Shown here in pieces: positions 1 through 7,590 of a stretch of 64,000 bases of DNA (position 1 is the stretch's first letter; each line of letters starts with the position of its first letter). The position numbers and the translations under genes were made by a program. The DNA is from Jejubacter sp036620675 (GTDB lineage Bacteria > Pseudomonadota > Gammaproteobacteria > Enterobacterales > Enterobacteriaceae). Under the pieces are notes generated by a model. The model did no database searches and was not told where the DNA came from. It worked only from the letters and a program-made list of their open reading frames with translations. The stretch lies in the NCBI GenBank assembly GCA_036620675.1, contig JAZHEE010000005.1, one strand, 5' to 3'.

Positions 1-156
1 GCATTCCCCAATGAAAACAGCCTGCTGAAGCTGCTTTATCTGGGGCTGATGAACGCCCGGGAAAAATGGACAATGCCCATCCGGAGCTGGAATTTGACAT
101 TGTCGCAGTTAGCCATTTATTTTGACGGGCGGCTGAATAAGGTGATGACGCTGTAG
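1..156 (+). CDS. IS256-family transposase, C-terminal fragment (cut by window edge)
   Basis: Frame 1 is open from the first base to a TAG at 154-156 and encodes 51 residues. They include the typical IS256-family C-terminal pattern: LLKLLYLGLMNAR, then KWTMPIRSWNLTLSQLAIYF and a short basic tail. Members of this family are DDE transposases of about 400 residues, so only the last eighth is visible. The following 40 bases (near 166-196) contain a CACAGAATTCTGAAC stretch of the kind found at IS256-type ends, so the right end of the element probably lies there. The left end is outside the window, so I cannot tell whether the copy is intact. Confidence 0.8.
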   Translation, partial: AFPNENSLLKLLYLGLMNAREKWTMPIRSWNLTLSQLAIYFDGRLNKVMTL

Positions 157-206
157 TATTTTTAACGTGACACAGAATTCTGAACGCTCTCTTGAGGTAA
201 TCGCAA

Positions 207-461
207 ATGGCAACACTTGCCCGTAGGGTGGGGAAAATTATTTTTTTCATCGTCCTGATGATGGTGATCGGGCGCCTCATCAATCCGTCGGCAATTGTCG
301 GCGACGATAATATTGTTCGACTGGCAACAGTTCTGCATGGTCAGGCTAATGCAGAGAATGTTTATGATACTCAATTCTATATCGACTTTCCGGTCATCCT
401 GATTTTGGCGATCATCGTTTATGTGTTCGTCATGAAGTTAATCCGTATCATCAGGAGTTAA
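207..461 (+). CDS. Small membrane protein, function unknown (84 aa)
   Basis: An 84-residue protein with two hydrophobic helices (about residues 9-26 and 60-77) separated by a polar stretch. It has a basic N-terminus (ATLARRVGK) and a basic C-terminal end (KLIRIIRS). A TTGAGG ribosome-binding site lies 10 bases before the ATG. It sits between the end of an insertion sequence and a convergent hcp gene and shares a bidirectional terminator with hcp. I do not recognise the family. The context could suggest a small partner of a secreted effector, but nothing in the sequence shows it. Confidence 0.55.
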   Translation: MATLARRVGKIIFFIVLMMVIGRLINPSAIVGDDNIVRLATVLHGQANAENVYDTQFYIDFPVILILAIIVYVFVMKLIRIIRS

Positions 462-465
462 AAAT

Positions 466-494
466 AAACCCACCTGGTTTTCCGGGTGGGTTTT
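466..494. terminator. Bidirectional intrinsic terminator
   Basis: AAACCCACC (466-474) pairs with GGTGGGTTT (485-493), with further GG/CC pairing in the loop. There is an A-run on the left and a T-run on the right, so it can serve both the small membrane-protein gene and the convergent hcp gene. Confidence 0.85.
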
Positions 495-512
495 GGGATG
501 ACAGAGCAATAA

Positions 513-995
513 CTATCGCTCGTTCCAGTCATCGGTGTACTGGATATTCCCGTCTACATAGCGCCAGGTAACCCGCTCATACATCAGAGAAACAGATTCC
601 ATATGGTTAATCTGAGAGTTGCCGGATAGTTTAGCGTTCGGCATACCCGGGTTAACGCCGGTAATTTTCACCCCCTCGAACAGCATAACGAAGTAAGCCT
701 CTTCCTGGCCTGCATGATTGATGCGATACCATTTTATTTCGGCGCTTTTCAGCGTCTGCCCCTTAGAAACGGCTTTATAGAGGTATGGGCTTGATGAATC
801 GAATTCTTTCTCGATCATCACTGGCGAGTGGCTACGGGTGCCGGTGATTTTTCCTGTATTGCTGTCTACGGGCAGATTTAACCCGTGGCTGAATCCTACC
901 ACTTCAATACTGCCTTCGCGATCCTGAACATCCACAGAACCTTTGATGTCGGCGCCGCCGTCGTCCTTAAGCCACATATAAGCTGGTATTGGCAC
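513..995 (-). CDS. hcp: Hcp-family type VI secretion tube protein (orphan)
   Basis: 160 residues, the usual Hcp length. It starts MPIPAYMWLKDDGGADIKGS and contains the conserved core pattern with GFSHG, a HSPVMIEKEFD segment and VKITGV. Hcp forms hexameric rings that stack into the inner tube of the type VI secretion system and carry effectors out of the cell. No sheath, baseplate, VgrG or ATPase gene is visible nearby, so this is an orphan or 'island-end' copy that would depend on a system elsewhere. An insertion-sequence remnant lies within 500 bases. Confidence 0.85.
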   Translation of the reverse strand: MPIPAYMWLKDDGGADIKGSVDVQDREGSIEVVGFSHGLNLPVDSNTGKITGTRSHSPVMIEKEFDSSSPYLYKAVSKGQTLKSAEIKWYRINHAGQEEAYFVMLFEGVKITGVNPGMPNAKLSGNSQINHMESVSLMYERVTWRYVDGNIQYTDDWNER

Positions 996-1327
996 TTTTC
1001 ATCCTCATTGTGTGATTTATATCCATGGAAATCGCATGGTATCACAAAGCAATCCATGCAAAAGGGGAGGGGGGGTTATAGGGAGAGCATCATTATTTCT
1101 TCTGGTTCGCCTCGGCCATTTGCTGGGAGCGCGGGTCATTCGTCCCGGGGAGTTTCTGCGAATTCTGGCGAATGATTTTATCGGGCATTGCGGGGGGATT
1201 TTGGGGGCGTTTTGGTATTTGGGGGCGTTAAAAAGGCTGTATATGTTCACATATGTCCGATTGGCGTGATTGTTAACCCATTGTTTTTTTAGAAATATTT
1301 AATTCTTACAATAAGTTAATAATCTTG
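996..1327. other. Intergenic region, no gene supported
   Basis: About 330 bases between the divergent hcp and frmR starts. It contains a G-rich patch (about 1061-1076) and AT-rich sequence near 1265-1330 that fits promoters. The short open frames here lack ribosome-binding sites and recognisable products. Confidence 0.5.
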
Positions 1328-1349
1328 ATAGTATACCCCCCTATAGTAT
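1328..1349. promoter_or_regulatory. FrmR operator
   Basis: ATAGTATA (1328-1335), a run of six C (1336-1341) and TATAGTAT (1342-1349) form a C-tract-centred site of the kind bound by CsoR/RcnR/FrmR repressors. It lies 13 bases before frmR, as in the E. coli frm promoter. FrmR represses its own operon, and formaldehyde relieves the repression. Confidence 0.8.
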
Positions 1350-1362
1350 CCGGAGGGCAGTT

Positions 1363-1638
1363 ATGCCACACTCACCTGAAGATAAAAAACGGATCCTCAC
1401 CCGGGTGCGCCGCATCCGTGGGCAGGTCGAAGCCCTGGAGCGCGCGCTGGAAGGAGGGGAGTCCTGCTCCGCCATACTTCAGCAGATAGCCGCGGTACGC
1501 GGGGCAGCCAACGGCCTGATGGGCGAGATGGTGGAGATCCACCTGAAAGACGAACTGGTCAGCGGCGATACCACGCCGGACCAGCGGGGGGCGCGAATGG
1601 CGGAAATTGGTCAGCTTATCCGCGCCTATCTGAAATAA
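1363..1638 (+). CDS. frmR: Formaldehyde-sensing repressor FrmR
   Basis: 91 residues, all-helical CsoR/RcnR family. It starts MPHSPEDKKRIL and continues RVRRIRGQVEALERAL. Cys36 (GESCSAIL) and the N-terminal proline/histidine region are the elements by which FrmR senses formaldehyde through cross-linking. GGAGG lies six bases before the ATG. It is followed after 26 bases by frmA, with the operator just upstream, so it is an autoregulated frmRA unit. Confidence 0.93.
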   Translation: MPHSPEDKKRILTRVRRIRGQVEALERALEGGESCSAILQQIAAVRGAANGLMGEMVEIHLKDELVSGDTTPDQRGARMAEIGQLIRAYLK

Positions 1639-1664
1639 CTCACCTGGCAAACAGGGGAAGGAAG

Positions 1665-2786
1665 ATGATGAAATCACGTGCAGCCGTTGCATTCGGCCCG
1701 GGCAAGCCGCTGGAGATTGTCGAGATTGACGTAGCGCCGCCGAAAAAGGGCGAAGTGCTGGTGAAAATCACCCATACCGGCGTGTGCCATACCGATGCGT
1801 TCACTCTTTCCGGTGACGATCCCGAAGGCGTTTTCCCGGCGGTACTGGGCCACGAAGGCGGCGGTATTGTGGTGGAAGTGGGCGAGGGCGTTACCAGCGT
1901 GAAGCCGGGCGATCACGTTATTCCGCTCTACACCGCGGAGTGCGGCGAGTGTAAATTCTGTAAGTCGGGGAAAACCAACCTTTGCCAGGCGGTACGCGCC
2001 ACCCAGGGCAAAGGGCTGATGCCGGACGGCACCACCCGTTTTTCCTACAACGGCGAACCCATCTATCACTACATGGGCACCAGCACCTTTAGCGAATACA
2101 CCGTGGTAGCCGAAATTTCACTGGCTAAGGTCAACCCGCAGGCGCCGCTGGATAAGGTCTGCCTGCTGGGCTGCGGCGTCACCACCGGCATCGGCGCGGT
2201 TCACAATACCGCGAAGGTGAAAGAGGGCGATAGCGTAGCCATTTTCGGTCTGGGCGGTATTGGGCTTGCGGCAATCCAGGGGGCGGTACAGGCGAAAGCC
2301 GGGCGGATTATTGCCATCGACACCAACCCCGAGAAGTTCAAACTGGCGCAGGAGATGGGCGCCACCGACGTGGTGAACCCGAAGGATCACGATCGCCCGA
2401 TCCAGGAGGTGATTGTCGAAATGACCGACGGCGGCGTTGATTTCAGCTTCGAATGTATCGGCAACGTGGACGTGATGCGCGCGGCGCTGGAATGCTGCCA
2501 TAAAGGCTGGGGCGAAAGCGTGATCATCGGCGTGGCTGGCGCCGGGCAGGAGATCCGTACCCGTCCGTTCCAGCTGGTTACCGGGCGCGTATGGCGCGGC
2601 TCTGCCTTTGGCGGCGTAAAGGGGCGCACTCAGTTGCCGGGCATGGTGGAAGAGGCCATGGCGGGAAAAATCCGCCTCGATCCCTTTATTACTCACCGCC
2701 TGCCGCTCTCAAAGATTAACGAGGCGTTTGACCTGATGCACGAAGGTAAATCGATTCGTACCGTCATCCACTTCGGCGACGAATAA
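1665..2786 (+). CDS. frmA: S-(hydroxymethyl)glutathione dehydrogenase / class III alcohol dehydrogenase
   Basis: 373 residues, a zinc-dependent class III alcohol dehydrogenase. It oxidises the glutathione adduct of formaldehyde to S-formylglutathione and can also reduce S-nitrosoglutathione. Visible hallmarks are GVCHTDAFTLSG (catalytic zinc Cys), GHEGGG, a four-cysteine structural zinc loop (CGECKFCKSGKTNLC), and GLGGIGLAAIQGA for NAD binding. The start is ATGATG behind GGAAGG; either ATG could serve. The usual third gene, frmB (S-formylglutathione hydrolase), does not follow; the next gene is mmuP. Confidence 0.95.
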   Translation: MMKSRAAVAFGPGKPLEIVEIDVAPPKKGEVLVKITHTGVCHTDAFTLSGDDPEGVFPAVLGHEGGGIVVEVGEGVTSVKPGDHVIPLYTAECGECKFCKSGKTNLCQAVRATQGKGLMPDGTTRFSYNGEPIYHYMGTSTFSEYTVVAEISLAKVNPQAPLDKVCLLGCGVTTGIGAVHNTAKVKEGDSVAIFGLGGIGLAAIQGAVQAKAGRIIAIDTNPEKFKLAQEMGATDVVNPKDHDRPIQEVIVEMTDGGVDFSFECIGNVDVMRAALECCHKGWGESVIIGVAGAGQEIRTRPFQLVTGRVWRGSAFGGVKGRTQLPGMVEEAMAGKIRLDPFITHRLPLSKINEAFDLMHEGKSIRTVIHFGDE

Positions 2787-2800
2787 GCCCGTTCCTTTCT

Positions 2801-2831
2801 GGCCGGTGATGCCCGTCACCGGCCTTATTCA
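2801..2831 (+). terminator. Terminator of frmRA
   Basis: GGCCGGTGA (2801-2809) pairs with TCACCGGCC (2816-2824) across a six-base loop, followed by TTATTCATCTTT. The U-tract is weak. Confidence 0.65.
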
Positions 2832-2920
2832 TCTTTAGTTTCATTACGTTACCATTGCCTTGCGCTACATAAAGCCATTGCATTTCGTGATTGCGGCGAG
2901 TATAACGCTTCTCTTATGTC

Positions 2921-2944
2921 AGATGTTTAGACGTCTATACGTAA
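2921..2944 (+). promoter_or_regulatory. MetJ operator (three tandem met boxes)
   Basis: Three adjacent 8-mers, AGATGTTT, AGACGTCT (perfect consensus, 2929-2936) and ATACGTAA, end 10 bases before mmuP. MetJ with S-adenosylmethionine binds tandem AGACGTCT boxes, so mmuPM is predicted to be shut off when methionine is plentiful. Confidence 0.85.
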
Positions 2945-2954
2945 AGAAGGCAGT

Positions 2955-4364
2955 ATGCAGGATAACTCAAATCAAGGCGTTTTTCGCCGAATCATGAAGA
3001 CACGCCACCTGGTGATGCTGTCGCTGGGCGGGGTGATCGGCACCGGGCTGTTTTTTAATACCGGTTATATTATTTCCACCACCGGGGCGGCGGGGACGCT
3101 GCTGGCCTATCTGATTGGCGCGCTGGTGGTGTGGCTGGTGATGCAGTGCCTGGGAGAACTGTCGGTCGCCATGCCGGAAACCGGCGCCTTTCACGTTTAC
3201 GCCGCCCGCTACCTGAGCCCGGCCACCGGCTACACCGTGGCCTGGCTCTACTGGCTGACCTGGACCGTGGCGCTGGGCTCCAGTTTTACCGCCGCCGGGT
3301 TCTGTATGCAGTACTGGTTTCCTTCGGTGCCGGTATGGGTCTGGTGCCTTGCTTTCTGTGTCGCCATCTTTGCCATGAATGTCTTTTCGGCCCGCATTTT
3401 CGCTGAAGGAGAGTTCTGGTTTTCGCTGATAAAGGTGATCACCATTCTGGCCTTTATTATTCTGGGGGGCGCCGCGATGTTCGGCATTATTCCGCTGCGC
3501 GACGGTACCCCGGCGCCGTTTTTCAGCCACCTGACCGAAGGCGGTCTGCTGCCTCACGGCGTGCTGCCCATCATGATGACCATGGTGGCGGTGAACTTCG
3601 CCTTTTCCGGCACTGAGCTTATCGGGATAGCCGCCGGGGAGACCGCCGATCCTCACAGGGTGTTGCCCATTGCCATTCGCACCACCATTGCCCGGCTGAT
3701 TCTGTTTTTTATCGGCACTGTGCTGGTGCTGGCAGCGCTGATCCCGATGGATCAGGCCGGAGTGGTGAAGAGCCCGTTCGTCCTGGTATTTGAAAAAATC
3801 GGCATTCCCTGGGCTGCGGATATCATTAACTTTGTGATACTGACGGCGATTCTCTCCGCCGCTAATTCCGGACTGTACGCTTCCGCACGCATGCTGTGGT
3901 CGCTTTCTAATGAGCGCACCCTGCCGCGCTGCTTCGCGCGCCTGACCCGACGCGGCATTCCGTTGACCGCGCTTTCCGTCAGTATGCTGGGTGGGGTACT
4001 GGCGCTGTTGACCAGCATCGTGGCGCCGGATACCGTCTTTGTGGCGCTGTCGGCCATCTCCGGTTTTGCGGTGGTGGCGGTCTGGCTGGCGATTTGCGCC
4101 TCGCACTATCAGTTCCGTCGCCACCATCTGCGCAGCGGCGGCACTCTGGCGCAGTTGCACTATCGTGCGCCCTGGTTTCCCCTTACGCCGGTGCTGGGGT
4201 TTGCGCTCTGCCTGGTGGCCTGCGTCGGGCTGGCGTTCGATCCGGAACAGCGCATTGCCCTGTGGTGCGGGCTGCCCTTTGTGGCGCTGTGTTACGGCGC
4301 GTATTATTTGACCCGAAAACTTTCGAACCGTCGACAACAGGAGGTGACTCATGCCGCTGAATAA
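2955..4364 (+). CDS. mmuP: S-methylmethionine permease
   Basis: 469 residues with about 12 hydrophobic segments, in the amino acid-polyamine-organocation superfamily. The N-terminal signature SLGGVIGTGLFFNTGYI is typical of the amino-acid permease subfamily. It imports S-methylmethionine, which plants release, as a methyl donor and methionine source. It overlaps mmuM by 14 bases, so the pair is one operon. AAGAAGG precedes the ATG, and a MetJ operator lies just upstream. Confidence 0.93.
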   Translation: MQDNSNQGVFRRIMKTRHLVMLSLGGVIGTGLFFNTGYIISTTGAAGTLLAYLIGALVVWLVMQCLGELSVAMPETGAFHVYAARYLSPATGYTVAWLYWLTWTVALGSSFTAAGFCMQYWFPSVPVWVWCLAFCVAIFAMNVFSARIFAEGEFWFSLIKVITILAFIILGGAAMFGIIPLRDGTPAPFFSHLTEGGLLPHGVLPIMMTMVAVNFAFSGTELIGIAAGETADPHRVLPIAIRTTIARLILFFIGTVLVLAALIPMDQAGVVKSPFVLVFEKIGIPWAADIINFVILTAILSAANSGLYASARMLWSLSNERTLPRCFARLTRRGIPLTALSVSMLGGVLALLTSIVAPDTVFVALSAISGFAVVAVWLAICASHYQFRRHHLRSGGTLAQLHYRAPWFPLTPVLGFALCLVACVGLAFDPEQRIALWCGLPFVALCYGAYYLTRKLSNRRQQEVTHAAE

Positions 4365-5295
4365 TCCGTTAGCGCCCATTCTGGCGCGCGATCCCTTTCT
4401 GGTGCTGGATGGCGCGCTGGCCACCGAACTGGAGGCCCGCGGCTGCGATCTGACGGACAGCCTGTGGTCAGCAAAGGTACTGCTGGAACAGCCTGAGCTG
4501 ATTTATCAGGTTCATCTCGACTATTTTCGCGCTGGCGCTCAGTGCGCGATTAGCGCCAGCTACCAGGCCAGCGAGGCGGGGTTTGCCACCCGGGGTATAG
4601 ACGCCGCTCAGGCCCGGGAACTGATTATCGAAAGCGTTGCGCTGGCCCGCCAGGCGCGGGCCGACTATCTGAAGGAAAAACCGCAAGACGGGCCGCTGCT
4701 GGTGGCGGGATCGGTGGGGCCTTACGGCGCCTTTCTGGCGGATGGCTCTGAATATCGCGGCGACTATCAGCGCAGCGCGGCGCAGTTCACTGATTTTCAC
4801 CGGCCGCGTATCGCGGCGCTGGTGGAAGGGGGCGTCGACCTGCTGGCCTGCGAAACGCTGCCCTCATTCAGCGAACTTCAGGCGCTGACCGCGCTGCTGG
4901 GGCAGGCGTTTCCTCATACCGGCGCCTGGTTCACCTTTACGCTGTGCGATGCTGAACACCTGAGCGACGGCACGCCGCTTAGCCAGGTGGTGGCGCATCT
5001 GAACGCGTTTCCGCAGGCGCTGGCGCTGGGAATTAACTGCGTGGCGCTGGAATCCACCGACGCCGCGCTGCGCCATCTCTCTTCGCTGACTGCGCTACCG
5101 CTGGTGGTCTATCCCAATTCCGGCGAAACCTATGACGCCGCCAGCAAGCGCTGGTCACATGGCGGCGAAGTCGCTCACCGGCTGGTGGATCATCTGCCCG
5201 CCTGGCTGGGGGACGGAGCGCGCCTGATCGGTGGATGTTGCCGAACCACGCCTGATGATATCGCGGCGCTGGCCGCGGTTCGGCGCCGGGCATAA
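4351..5295 (+). CDS. mmuM: Homocysteine S-methyltransferase
   Basis: 314 residues, zinc-dependent. It transfers a methyl group from S-methylmethionine (or AdoMet) to homocysteine to make methionine. The first zinc Cys lies in INCVALE (about residue 230) and the paired C-terminal cysteines in LIGGCCRTTPDDI (about 293-305). The start lies inside the end of mmuP behind GGAGGTG, which implies translational coupling. The length matches E. coli MmuM. Confidence 0.95.
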   Translation: MPLNNPLAPILARDPFLVLDGALATELEARGCDLTDSLWSAKVLLEQPELIYQVHLDYFRAGAQCAISASYQASEAGFATRGIDAAQARELIIESVALARQARADYLKEKPQDGPLLVAGSVGPYGAFLADGSEYRGDYQRSAAQFTDFHRPRIAALVEGGVDLLACETLPSFSELQALTALLGQAFPHTGAWFTFTLCDAEHLSDGTPLSQVVAHLNAFPQALALGINCVALESTDAALRHLSSLTALPLVVYPNSGETYDAASKRWSHGGEVAHRLVDHLPAWLGDGARLIGGCCRTTPDDIAALAAVRRRA

Positions 5296-5386
5296 AAAGG
5301 TTCATCGCGGATTAGCGTGAAACGGGAGCTACGGCGGTTAACCCATTTTCTGGAAACGGGCAGCGCCGGGGAAGGTTACGTTCACC
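5294..5386. repeat. Dispersed ~93-bp repeat, copy A
   Basis: Runs from AAAAAGG (5294) through GATTAGCGTGAA and TTTCTGGA to TTCACC (5386). A degenerate copy lies at 55474-55569, sharing the ATCGC..GATTAGCGTGAA core and CCCA.TTTCTGGA. By eye about 70% of positions match, with two small gaps. Similarity stops sharply at the left end, just behind mmuM. The right end touches the stop codon of the minus-strand gene 5382-5723. Nature unknown; it may be a mobile relic or a coding remnant. Confidence 0.6.
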
Positions 5387-5723
5387 TTAGTGACTGGCTG
5401 AAATCCATCACCAGGTGGGTGTCTTCCGTCATCAGCAGACCATAAAGGCGCTGGATATCCAGCGCTTCAACGTTCATCGCAGCCCCGTTATTCCATAACT
5501 TCAGCCCGTTAGCCGCGCACAGCCGCAGCCAGGTCATCAACGCCGCCGCCAGCAGGGAACAGACCTCTTTACTGCGTGAACACTCCACCGTCGTGCTGCG
5601 TTCCGCGGCAAGATGATTAATAAAAATGCTGATATCGGAAGGGGGAATCAGTGCCTGGAGATCGGGCACCACCATAAGTGAGGCGCGTTCGGAAAGGGTA
5701 AGTTTAAGAGTGGCAGCTAACAT
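5382..5723 (-). CDS. Hypothetical protein (113 aa)
   Basis: A 113-residue protein starting MLAATLKLTLSERASLMVV, with GGAA six bases before the ATG at 5723 (an upstream ATG at 5744 would add seven residues). It has a leucine-rich helical middle (SLLAAALMTWLRLCAANGL) and no signal peptide. I do not recognise the family. It lies between mmuM and the CRISPR leader, and a dispersed repeat abuts its 3' end, so it may belong to an acquired segment. Confidence 0.45.
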   Translation of the reverse strand: MLAATLKLTLSERASLMVVPDLQALIPPSDISIFINHLAAERSTTVECSRSKEVCSLLAAALMTWLRLCAANGLKLWNNGAAMNVEALDIQRLYGLLMTEDTHLVMDFSQSLR

Positions 5724-5828
5724 GAAATTCCGCTGAAGTAACAACTGGCGTTACCCTACCTGATAACGGCGCTTTTTAAAAGGGTTTTGGTGGTATTAGC
5801 GCTTGTTCCGCGGCGCCAGGCCATGAAG

Positions 5829-5856
5829 GATTTAATAATCATAGGATTATTAAATC
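5829..5856. repeat. AT-rich perfect inverted repeat
   Basis: GATTTAATAATC (5829-5840) and GATTATTAAATC (5845-5856) are perfect 12-base arms around the loop ATAG. It lies between the hypothetical gene and leader 1. There is no T-run, so it is not an evident terminator; it could be a protein-binding site. Confidence 0.6.
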
Positions 5857-5892
5857 TTAACGGGTAACGAAGATCATGCCGGGACGGATGCA

Positions 5893-6059
5893 ATCTGGCG
5901 CTAAGCGATTTTGGTTACTGCCAGTAAAACCCTTTTTTTAATACCATCACTAACTTATTGATTTTACATTATCGTTAAGCGGCATCGGAAAAAAGGGGCT
6001 GATAGCGTAAATCACGGATTTCCCTTTTCATAACAGAGGGGTAGTGCTATTTTGCTTCA
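5893..6059 (+). promoter_or_regulatory. CRISPR leader 1 with IHF site
   Basis: AT-rich sequence directly before the first repeat. An IHF consensus (TAA, four bases, TTGATT) lies at 5951-5963, 97 bases before the repeat. It is flanked by opposing arms CCCTTTTTTT and AAAAAAGGGG. In type I-F systems IHF bends the leader so that Cas1-Cas2/3 inserts new spacers at the first repeat. The whole stretch is similar to 32522-32686, the leader of array 3. The last bases are TATTTTGCTTCA. Confidence 0.85.
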
Positions 6060-7590
6060 GTGCACTGCCGTACAGGCAGCTTAGAAAGCCAATGGACTTC
6101 GACGACGACATCCCCTTTGGTGCACTGCCGTACAGGCAGCTTAGAAAAAAAGAGCCCCGACACCGGAACAGGTGCTAACGTGCACTGCCGTACAGGCAGC
6201 TTAGAAATTGGAAATACTGAAGGTATTAAGCGCAGTTTTGTGCACTGCCGTACAGGCAGCTTAGAAATCTTTCAGTCGGTTCAGATCGTCAGGAGAGGGG
6301 TGCACTGCCGTACAGGCAGCTTAGAAATGTGCGGTGCCAACCTGCGCGGTGCCAACCTGGTGCACTGCCGTACAGGCAGCTTAGAAAAATAACGGCTTTC
6401 TGCCTGCTGGGTATTTCTGGTGCACTGCCGTACAGGCAGCTTAGAAAAGTCCAGGAGGGTTCATGGACAGTTTTGACTAGTGCACTGCCGTACAGGCAGC
6501 TTAGAAATATCACTATGTTTTACAAACCAATCCAACGCAGTGCACTGCCGTACAGGCAGCTTAGAAAAACAAGTGCAGCATGGAATGTGCATATTAAGGG
6601 TGCACTGCCGTACAGGCAGCTTAGAAAGGTAGATTGCACAGAGTTCGCCGCGGATTACTGTGCACTGCCGTACAGGCAGCTTAGAAATGCACCCTGCTAT
6701 ACACCTCAGCATCCAAACGGTGCACTGCCGTACAGGCAGCTTAGAAAAGTGGCTATGTTCGCTGGGATGGGGTCTCCGGGTGCACTGCCGTACAGGCAGC
6801 TTAGAAAATACCGAAAATCTGCACGTGCTGGAATTTCGGGTGCACTGCCGTACAGGCAGCTTAGAAAGCGCGGAGCTGCTCTCTGTCGATGGCATCATTG
6901 TGCACTGCCGTACAGGCAGCTTAGAAACCACCCGGCGAAATGCCGGGTGCTTTGCAAAGGTGCACTGCCGTACAGGCAGCTTAGAAACGGAAGCGTGTCG
7001 TTCTGGCCGTTCCAGTTGTTGTGCACTGCCGTACAGGCAGCTTAGAAATGAAATTCGTCAGTGACAAATCTCAGCTTCAGGTGCACTGCCGTACAGGCAG
7101 CTTAGAAAGTACCGCGGTAAAACGATCCCAGTTATCTGGGGTGCACTGCCGTACAGGCAGCTTAGAAAGTTGCCGTCTGGCAGCTTGTAATCTTTCTCTT
7201 GTGCACTGCCGTACAGGCAGCTTAGAAACGCGATGATTCGAGTAACTCAGGGATTGTGATGTGCACTGCCGTACAGGCAGCTTAGAAATCGGCAGATGTC
7301 ACGAACAGAGCCTATTTCGTAGTGCACTGCCGTACAGGCAGCTTAGAAATGCTGCTACCCCCTGAGAGCAGAGCCGCGCCGGTGCACTGCCGTACAGGCA
7401 GCTTAGAAAATAAACCGGATCGAATCCGCCCACCTTCTCGATGTGCACTGCCGTACAGGCAGCTTAGAAAAGCGCGGGGGTATTTGTGAGCGCGGCGTGC
7501 AGGTGCACTGCCGTACAGGCAGCTTAGAAATAAAAGCCGCCTTCTGGATGAAGCTATTAGCGGTGAACTGCCGCACAGGCAGCCTGGTAG
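6060..7590 (+). CRISPR. CRISPR array 1 (type I-F), 26 repeats, 25 spacers
   Basis: 28-base repeats beginning GTGCACTGCC, with the hairpin CTGCC/GGCAG and ending CTTAGAAA. They start at 6060 and recur every 60 bases to 6960, then at 7021, 7081, 7141, 7201, 7261, 7322, 7382, 7443, 7503 and 7563. Spacers are 32 bases, or 33 in three cases (spacers 16, 21 and 23). The repeats are identical until the last (7563-7590), which has changes at positions 4 and 12 and a rewritten 3' end (CCTGGTAG); this marks the leader-distal, oldest end. The direction of transcription is left to right, away from leader 1 and toward cas1. Spacer 1 encodes an SSB tail, spacer 5 pentapeptide repeats, and spacer 15 a hairpin. 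Confidence 0.99.

Noticed and set aside
885..1269. Short plus-strand frames between hcp and frmR
   Set aside because: No ribosome-binding site, partial overlap with hcp, no recognisable product.
2967..4424. Long minus-strand frame opposite mmuP (and similar ones opposite opgD at 26181-27620 and rlhA at 41794-43248)
   Set aside because: High GC at third positions keeps the opposite strand open. The products are arginine- and histidine-rich with no family pattern, while the plus-strand genes are unmistakable.
6060..7236. Open frames made of repeated HCRTGSLE or LPYRQLR peptides across the CRISPR arrays (also 16479-17099 and 32671-32982)
   Set aside because: The 60-base period is a multiple of three and the repeat has no stop codon in several frames, so long frames arise by design. 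They are arrays, not repeat proteins.
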